A DNA stretch of 9,888 nt from Aquirhabdus sp. (GTDB lineage: Bacteria > Pseudomonadota > Gammaproteobacteria > Pseudomonadales > Moraxellaceae): the NCBI GenBank assembly GCA_030150595.1, contig JASLFQ010000043.1, positions 1-9,888 of the forward strand. Reading direction: 5' to 3'. A program made the position numbers and the translations under genes. Below, in pieces: positions 6,026 to 9,888 of this stretch; position 1 is the stretch's first letter; each line of letters begins with the position of its first letter. The notes beneath the pieces are model-generated. The model worked only from the letters and a program-made list of their open reading frames with translations, had not been told where the DNA came from and did no database searches.

Positions 6026-7711
6026 ATGTTTTCCATTCGCTCCAATAAAGTGTTTTTTATCGTCATAGCACTCTGGCTTGGCATTGCCGCCAGTATTCGC
6101 CAATTGGCTGTGCCTGACGAAGGACGCTATGCCGACATCACACGTTGGATGGTTGAGTCGGGCGATTGGCTGACACCGCGTATTGATGGCGTGCCATTTT
6201 TCCATAAACCACCCCTTCTGCATTGGATTGGCGGCGGATTGATGGAAGCCTTCGGTATACATATCTGGGTGATGCGTTTGGTTCCCGTCTTTGCGGGCAT
6301 GGTCATGTTGCTCAGTATTTTCTGGTTTGTATCCCGTCATGCCGAAGCAAAGATCAGCCAATCACTTGCTCGCAGCAGCGTATTGGTACTGGCGACCAGC
6401 TTATTGTTTTATGGTAGCAGTCAGTATATTAACCATGACTTATTGGTTGCGGCTTGGATTTCTCTCACGGTTTTTGCTTTTGCAGACTATGCCGTAAAAA
6501 ACGAGAAAAAGAGCTTATTCTTAGGCTATTTCGCCGCCGCTTTGGCGTTGCTATCCAAAGGTTTAATCGGCGTACTGATTCCAGGAATGATTTTATTGCC
6601 GTGGCTAATCGTTTCAGGAAATTGGCGACGAATTCCTGCGCTACTGAATCCACTTGGGCTAATCTTATTTCTAGCAATTGTATCGCCTTGGCTCTATTTG
6701 GCGCAGCAAAAATATCCAAACTTCTTACATTATTTCTTTATCGAACAGCAATTTGATCGTTTTGGTGGTAAGCAGTTTAACAACAAGCAACCTTGGTTTT
6801 TCTATGTAGGCTGTTTGGCAATTAGCTTTTTGCCATGGTTATTGTTGGTGGGCAAACAATATTCGTGGAAAACGGCTGGCACGCTTTTAAATAAAAATAT
6901 TTTTGGACTATTAGTCTGGTGGACGATCTCGGTTGTCGTTTTCTTCTCCATTCCGCCATCGAAACTTGCAGGCTATATCCTGCCTGCAGCACCGCCATTA
7001 GCGATTTATATTGCGATGGTACTGCACAATATTTTTAAGACGTCATCCATCGCTGTATATCGTGACAAGTTTAAAAACTGGAGTGGCTTGATCTTTGTCA
7101 TGGTCATCGCAATTGCTTTATTGGCATTACCTTATATCCCTAAGGTCGCCAGTCAACTTTCAGGCGATGAACTCCTGCAACTTTTCACGCTTGCGATTGT
7201 TTTAATTGTTAGCGTGGTCGCGATCAGTACACTGCTTTATCGCAATAAACTCACTGCATTTCAGGTGACTTTAATCTCTAGCCTCCTGATTTGCTCAAGC
7301 GTCACGCTACTTGTGAAATGGTTAGATCACAAAACCAGCGCAGACCAAATGGAGTTTGCCAGCGATCTCACACCGAATATGTCGCTCGTGTTTTACCATA
7401 ATTATTACTACGATATTCCATTTATGCTGGATCGCAAACAACCAATTCATTGGGTTGAAGATTGGCCGACGGTGGAAGGCGATAATGGCGCGGCACAGAT
7501 CAAAGACGGACTACGCTTTGAACCACAGCAAAGTCATTTATTATGGACCGATAGCGACTTGGATACTCGCATTAAACAAGGCGAGCAGATGATGATTTTG
7601 GTGCCTAAAAATCTACATGTTGAATCGCTGGGTGCGATGAAACCCATTTTTCAAGAACGCAACTTCGATGTGTTCTTAACAGGTCAAAGCACGACTCCAG
7701 TCCAACCCTAA
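6026..7711 (+). CDS. ArnT-like lipid A aminosugar transferase (GT83)
   Basis: This 561-residue protein is an integral-membrane glycosyltransferase of the ArnT/PMT superfamily (GT-C fold), which moves a sugar from undecaprenyl phosphate to lipid A on the periplasmic side. TM1 is at about 8-26, followed by the first periplasmic loop with VPDEGRYADITRWM (DE at 31-32), SGDWLTPR and the FFHKPPLLHW motif (58-67), all characteristic of ArnT. Further markers are SKGLIG (177-182), the FFIEQQFDRF loop (237-246), QPWFFY (255-260) and SKLAGYILPA (312-321). About twelve membrane segments run to residue 430, followed by a soluble domain of about 130 residues, as in ArnT; total length is close to the family's usual 550. 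GAGAG lies five bases before the ATG, and the gap from gtrA is 29 bases. The operon context suggests hexosamine (FlmK-like) rather than aminoarabinose transfer. A role in protein glycosylation is a weaker alternative. Confidence 0.87.
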   Translation: MFSIRSNKVFFIVIALWLGIAASIRQLAVPDEGRYADITRWMVESGDWLTPRIDGVPFFHKPPLLHWIGGGLMEAFGIHIWVMRLVPVFAGMVMLLSIFWFVSRHAEAKISQSLARSSVLVLATSLLFYGSSQYINHDLLVAAWISLTVFAFADYAVKNEKKSLFLGYFAAALALLSKGLIGVLIPGMILLPWLIVSGNWRRIPALLNPLGLILFLAIVSPWLYLAQQKYPNFLHYFFIEQQFDRFGGKQFNNKQPWFFYVGCLAISFLPWLLLVGKQYSWKTAGTLLNKNIFGLLVWWTISVVVFFSIPPSKLAGYILPAAPPLAIYIAMVLHNIFKTSSIAVYRDKFKNWSGLIFVMVIAIALLALPYIPKVASQLSGDELLQLFTLAIVLIVSVVAISTLLYRNKLTAFQVTLISSLLICSSVTLLVKWLDHKTSADQMEFASDLTPNMSLVFYHNYYYDIPFMLDRKQPIHWVEDWPTVEGDNGAAQIKDGLRFEPQQSHLLWTDSDLDTRIKQGEQMMILVPKNLHVESLGAMKPIFQERNFDVFLTGQSTTPVQP

Positions 7712-7723
7712 AAGATGGCTATT

Positions 7724-7764
7724 AAAAAACCGCCCTCGTTATATCGACGCAGGGCGGTTTTTTT
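7724..7764. terminator. Strong bidirectional intrinsic terminator
   Basis: A 13-bp perfect stem (7724-7736 with 7751-7763) encloses a 14-base loop. The core is ACCGCCCT/AGGGCGGT, flanked by six A on the left and seven T on the right, so it has a U-tract in both directions. It lies 12 bases after the ArnT-like stop and 23 bases after the end of the convergent AraC-family gene, and should end both transcripts. Confidence 0.95.
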
Positions 7765-7787
7765 ACGTTTAAATGCACTTTGAAAAA

Positions 7788-8810
7788 CTAGTCCGTAAAC
7801 TTTCTAGGCGTCATTCCCGTCCAACGTTTAAAGGCACGGGTGAAATTTGCAGTATCGGTATAGCCTAGTTTTTCAGCAATCGACTCTAAACTCAATTCCC
7901 GCTGCTTCAACATGGCTGTCGCTTTGCGTTGACGTAATGCGTCAATTACCGTGCTAAAGCTCTTATCTTCTTGCGCGAGCTGACGCTGTAAAGTGCGCGG
8001 CGACATATGTAGCTTATCCGCAACCTCTTCCAACGTACAAAACCCCAAGGCCTCATCATAAGCCAGCTCACTGACCAAGCGACTAAAGCTACTATTTTTT
8101 GTCACCGCGTTTAGTTCACGTTTACATTGTTCGCGTGCCATACGCGCAGTCATCGGATCAGCCATAATCAATGGCAAGTCCAAGTATGCACTTGGAAAAA
8201 TCAGTCGGGTACGTGGTTGTTCAAAACGCACCTCACCAGGAATTAACTGTTCAAAACGATCAAAATAATCAGGTCGCTTAAACGTAAACTCCGCCACACC
8301 CTCCAACCGCTGCCCCGTAACCGCCTCACCCATCAATGCAAACCCCAGCGCAATGGCCATCACGCCAGACTCGCCGATCGAGAACTCTGGAAATACTTCA
8401 TTAAAATAAAGGCTAGAAGTCTCGTCACCAACTTCGAGAAGCAAACAAAACGCATTCGACAACACGCCGACGAATTGCTGTGCCACTTCTAATGCCTCGC
8501 GGACATCTTTACCAATCATCGCAGCAAAGCCTACCAATCCATGACAGGACACCTTCATTTGCATGCCCAAATGAAAACCCAAACCCGGCTCATTGGTCAA
8601 CAGGATTGCCCGCTCATACAACTGCTTAAACACATCGAAATCAAGATACCAAAGCAAGTCATTAATCTGCTCTGGGGCAATACCACTGCCTTCCAGCAAT
8701 TCTTCCGCTGAAATATTCAAGCGCGCGACCACATCGACCAACAAGCCGACATAAACGGCGAGAATCTTGGGTGCAGCAGGGTTAGTAGACGTTAAACGCA
8801 TAAGCGGCAT
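7788..8810 (-). CDS. AraC-family transcriptional regulator with Arabinose_bd-type N-domain
   Basis: This 340-residue DNA-binding regulator has the two-part layout of the OruR/ArgR-like AraC subgroup. The N-terminal ligand domain (about 20-210) resembles the PF12625 type, with GLGFHLGMQMKVSCHGLVGFA at 76-96 and the FPSAYLDLPL segment near 205-214. The C-terminal AraC domain (about 235-340) has two helix-turn-helix units: VADKLHMSPRTLQRQL (263-278) and IAEKLGYTDTANFTRAFKRW (311-330), followed by TGMTPRKF. Length is typical (about 335-345). The ATG at 8810 is the upstream choice; an ATG at 8801 (residue 4) is nearly as good, and neither has a clear ribosome site. It is divergent from a PF10118 gene with a 102-base gap, the usual arrangement for a regulator and its target. 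Members of this subgroup often respond to small hydrophobic or amino-acid-like effectors; the ligand here is unknown. Confidence 0.88.
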   Translation of the reverse strand: MPLMRLTSTNPAAPKILAVYVGLLVDVVARLNISAEELLEGSGIAPEQINDLLWYLDFDVFKQLYERAILLTNEPGLGFHLGMQMKVSCHGLVGFAAMIGKDVREALEVAQQFVGVLSNAFCLLLEVGDETSSLYFNEVFPEFSIGESGVMAIALGFALMGEAVTGQRLEGVAEFTFKRPDYFDRFEQLIPGEVRFEQPRTRLIFPSAYLDLPLIMADPMTARMAREQCKRELNAVTKNSSFSRLVSELAYDEALGFCTLEEVADKLHMSPRTLQRQLAQEDKSFSTVIDALRQRKATAMLKQRELSLESIAEKLGYTDTANFTRAFKRWTGMTPRKFTD

Positions 8811-8852
8811 ACTGGCGTGAAGTGACAGAAAGATGTCGTGCTCGGAACTATA

Positions 8853-8873
8853 TCACACAGATTATTAGTCACA
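8853..8873. promoter_or_regulatory. Possible AraC-type direct repeat in the divergent promoter region
   Basis: TCACA occurs at 8853-8857 and again at 8869-8873, in similar AT-rich settings, inside the 102-base gap between the AraC-family gene and the PF10118 gene. AraC-family proteins often bind direct repeats spaced by about two helical turns; the spacing here (16 bases start to start) is shorter than usual. A -10-like CATAAT (8872-8877) overlaps the second copy but has no good -35. Confidence 0.25.
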
Positions 8874-8898
8874 TAATGTTGGTGTACGATTGTTCACC

Positions 8899-8904
8899 AG
8901 AGGA
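8899..8904 (+). promoter_or_regulatory. Ribosome binding site of the PF10118 gene
   Basis: AGAGGA followed by AA lies eight bases before the ATG at 8913 and clearly supports this start. Confidence 0.7.
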
Positions 8905-8912
8905 AATATCCC

Positions 8913-9833
8913 ATGAGCGCGATTACCACAATAGACCCGACCACAGCTAAGCTTACGCCAAAAGCGCCAGCAGCTAAAGCACAAGCGAAAATTCCGCCAC
9001 GCCGAATCGACTTCAACTTTTCTGCTGAAAACGTGCCGCGCTACTATGTCGGGAATGATCCGTTCCGCACCACATTCGTTACTGCATTATCTTCGGTATT
9101 TCCCGAAGGTGAATTCTTTTTTGTCGAAGCAGTCCGTCATTACCGCGACCGAGTCACAGATCCCGCACTTAAAGCCGATGTGTCTGGTTTTATTGGTCAA
9201 GAAGCCTTGCATTCACTCGCGCATAAAGCATTTAACGACGCTGCAACTGTGCAAGGATTCCAAGTTGACAAACTAGATCGTGATGTTGGCTTCCTGCTAC
9301 GTCTCGTAAAACGCGCAACACCGCCAATCTTTCATCTTGCCGTTACGGCATGTTTAGAACATTACACAGCGGTTTTTACCGAGATGCTGCTACAAGATGA
9401 TGAGCTGATCGACAGTTTTTCCCCAGAGATTCGCAACCTCTATCTTTGGCATTCTGTTGAAGAAAATGAACATAAAAATGTCGCGTTTGATGTCTATGAA
9501 ACCGTTGGCGGCGGCTACTTGCTACGTGCAGGAACCATGATTCCAACGACTGTCGTTTTCTTTGCCGTCATTCTGTGGTTTCAGGCACGGTTGCTTGCTA
9601 AAGATGGGCAACTGCTGAATGTTCGTCAAAATGTTAAAGGATTCAACTATATTTTTGGTGTCAAAGGTGTGCTTTCTACGTTAGTGCCACAATATTTAGA
9701 TTGGTTTAAACCAAACTTCCATCCAAGTCATCACGATACCGATGCATTACTTGCAAGATGGAAAAAAACACTATTTGGTGAAAATGGCGTGTTGACCAGC
9801 AAAATGATGAAGCCGAAGAGTCAGAAGGCTTAA
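8913..9833 (+). CDS. PF10118-type 'metal-dependent hydrolase' with ferritin-like di-iron pattern
   Basis: The 306-residue product matches the family annotated as predicted metal-dependent hydrolase (PF10118), common in Acinetobacter, mycobacteria and related lipid-metabolising bacteria; I know of no well-established reaction for it. After an Ala/Lys/Pro-rich N-tail (10-30) come RRIDFNF and a helical core. The conserved acidic and His residues are E67/E72 and H76 (GEFFFVEAVRHY), E97xxH100 (GQEALH), E149-H150 (CLEHY) and H180 with E184xxH187 (HSVEENEH). This order, E then ExxH, E then ExxH, on four successive helices is the ligand pattern of ferritin-like di-iron proteins. One probable membrane or buried hydrophobic segment lies at 207-224. 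The C-terminus is basic. Length is typical of the family. The gene is divergent from an AraC-family regulator that may control it. Function could be oxidative (desaturase or oxygenase-like) rather than hydrolytic; that is inference. Confidence 0.8.
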   Translation: MSAITTIDPTTAKLTPKAPAAKAQAKIPPRRIDFNFSAENVPRYYVGNDPFRTTFVTALSSVFPEGEFFFVEAVRHYRDRVTDPALKADVSGFIGQEALHSLAHKAFNDAATVQGFQVDKLDRDVGFLLRLVKRATPPIFHLAVTACLEHYTAVFTEMLLQDDELIDSFSPEIRNLYLWHSVEENEHKNVAFDVYETVGGGYLLRAGTMIPTTVVFFAVILWFQARLLAKDGQLLNVRQNVKGFNYIFGVKGVLSTLVPQYLDWFKPNFHPSHHDTDALLARWKKTLFGENGVLTSKMMKPKSQKA

Positions 9834-9846
9834 TGAAACTCAAAGT

Positions 9847-9870
9847 AGGGGCTCCCCTTGTGGGCGCCCT
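9847..9870. repeat. GC-rich imperfect hairpin after the PF10118 gene
   Basis: AGGGGCTCCC (9847-9856) can pair with GGGCGCCCT (9862-9870), with one bulged G and one T/C mismatch, around a short loop. It begins 14 bases after the stop codon. There is no T-tract to its right on the plus strand, so it is not a standard intrinsic terminator. The form resembles dispersed palindromic (REP-like) elements, but only one copy is present in the window. The last 18 bases hold nothing I recognise. Confidence 0.4.
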
Positions 9871-9888
9871 AAAACGATGACGGCTAAG

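Noticed and set aside
5999..6497. Frames of 60-120 residues on both strands at the start of the ArnT-like gene
   Set aside because: All overlap the conserved DEGRY/HKPP region of the transferase and show no recognisable domain or ribosome site.
4565..7711. Full Arn (4-amino-4-deoxyarabinose) operon
   Set aside because: Only ArnC-like and ArnT-like members are present; arnA, arnB, arnD and arnE/F are missing, and the YdjC-family deacetylase is not the ArnD family.
1..9888. Mobile elements, tRNA genes, CRISPR arrays or defence system
   Set aside because: No transposase, integrase, repeat-spacer pattern, tRNA-like cloverleaf or attachment-site repeat was seen; the region reads as ordinary chromosome.

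Overview
The window looks like chromosomal DNA of a gammaproteobacterium of the Moraxellaceae, close to Acinetobacter. The main clue is the first 25 residues of ribosomal protein S15 at the left edge (MALTNTDRAD..., FARAENDTGSP), which resemble the Acinetobacter S15 start as I remember it. The pairing of a PmrA/QseB-type two-component system with a NaxD-like deacetylase fits the same group. Base composition looks fairly even throughout and I see no insertion sequence, integrase, tRNA, CRISPR array or other sign of recent transfer.

Layout, left to right. (1) The 5' end of rpsO on the minus strand (1-76), with a leader and a good -10 box. (2) A CzcD-type cation diffusion facilitator on the minus strand (222-1187). 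(3) Divergent from it, a response regulator and sensor kinase overlapping by 4 bp (1374-3511, plus strand), preceded by a possible 12-codon leader ORF. (4) A tightly packed plus-strand operon (3707-7711): a ChbG/YdjC (NaxD-like) deacetylase, a DPM1/ArnC-like glycosyltransferase, a GtrA-family membrane protein and an ArnT-like (GT83) glycosyltransferase, closed by a strong bidirectional terminator (7724-7764). (5) An AraC-family regulator on the minus strand (7788-8810), divergent from a PF10118-type 'metal-dependent hydrolase' (8913-9833) with a ferritin-like di-iron residue pattern. (6) A GC-rich hairpin near the right edge.

How the genes may work together: the four-gene operon has the parts expected for putting an amino sugar on lipid A. 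The GT2 enzyme would make undecaprenyl-phosphate-N-acetylhexosamine, the YdjC-family enzyme would remove the acetyl group, GtrA would help move the lipid-linked sugar across the inner membrane, and the GT83 enzyme would transfer the sugar to lipid A in the periplasm. This matches the Francisella FlmF2-NaxD-FlmK pathway (galactosamine on lipid A) more closely than the Arn aminoarabinose pathway, because no arnA or arnB is present. The adjacent two-component system belongs to the family that controls lipid A modification in Acinetobacter (PmrAB), so local control is plausible, but I found no convincing paired PmrA boxes. The AraC/PF10118 pair appears to be an independent unit.
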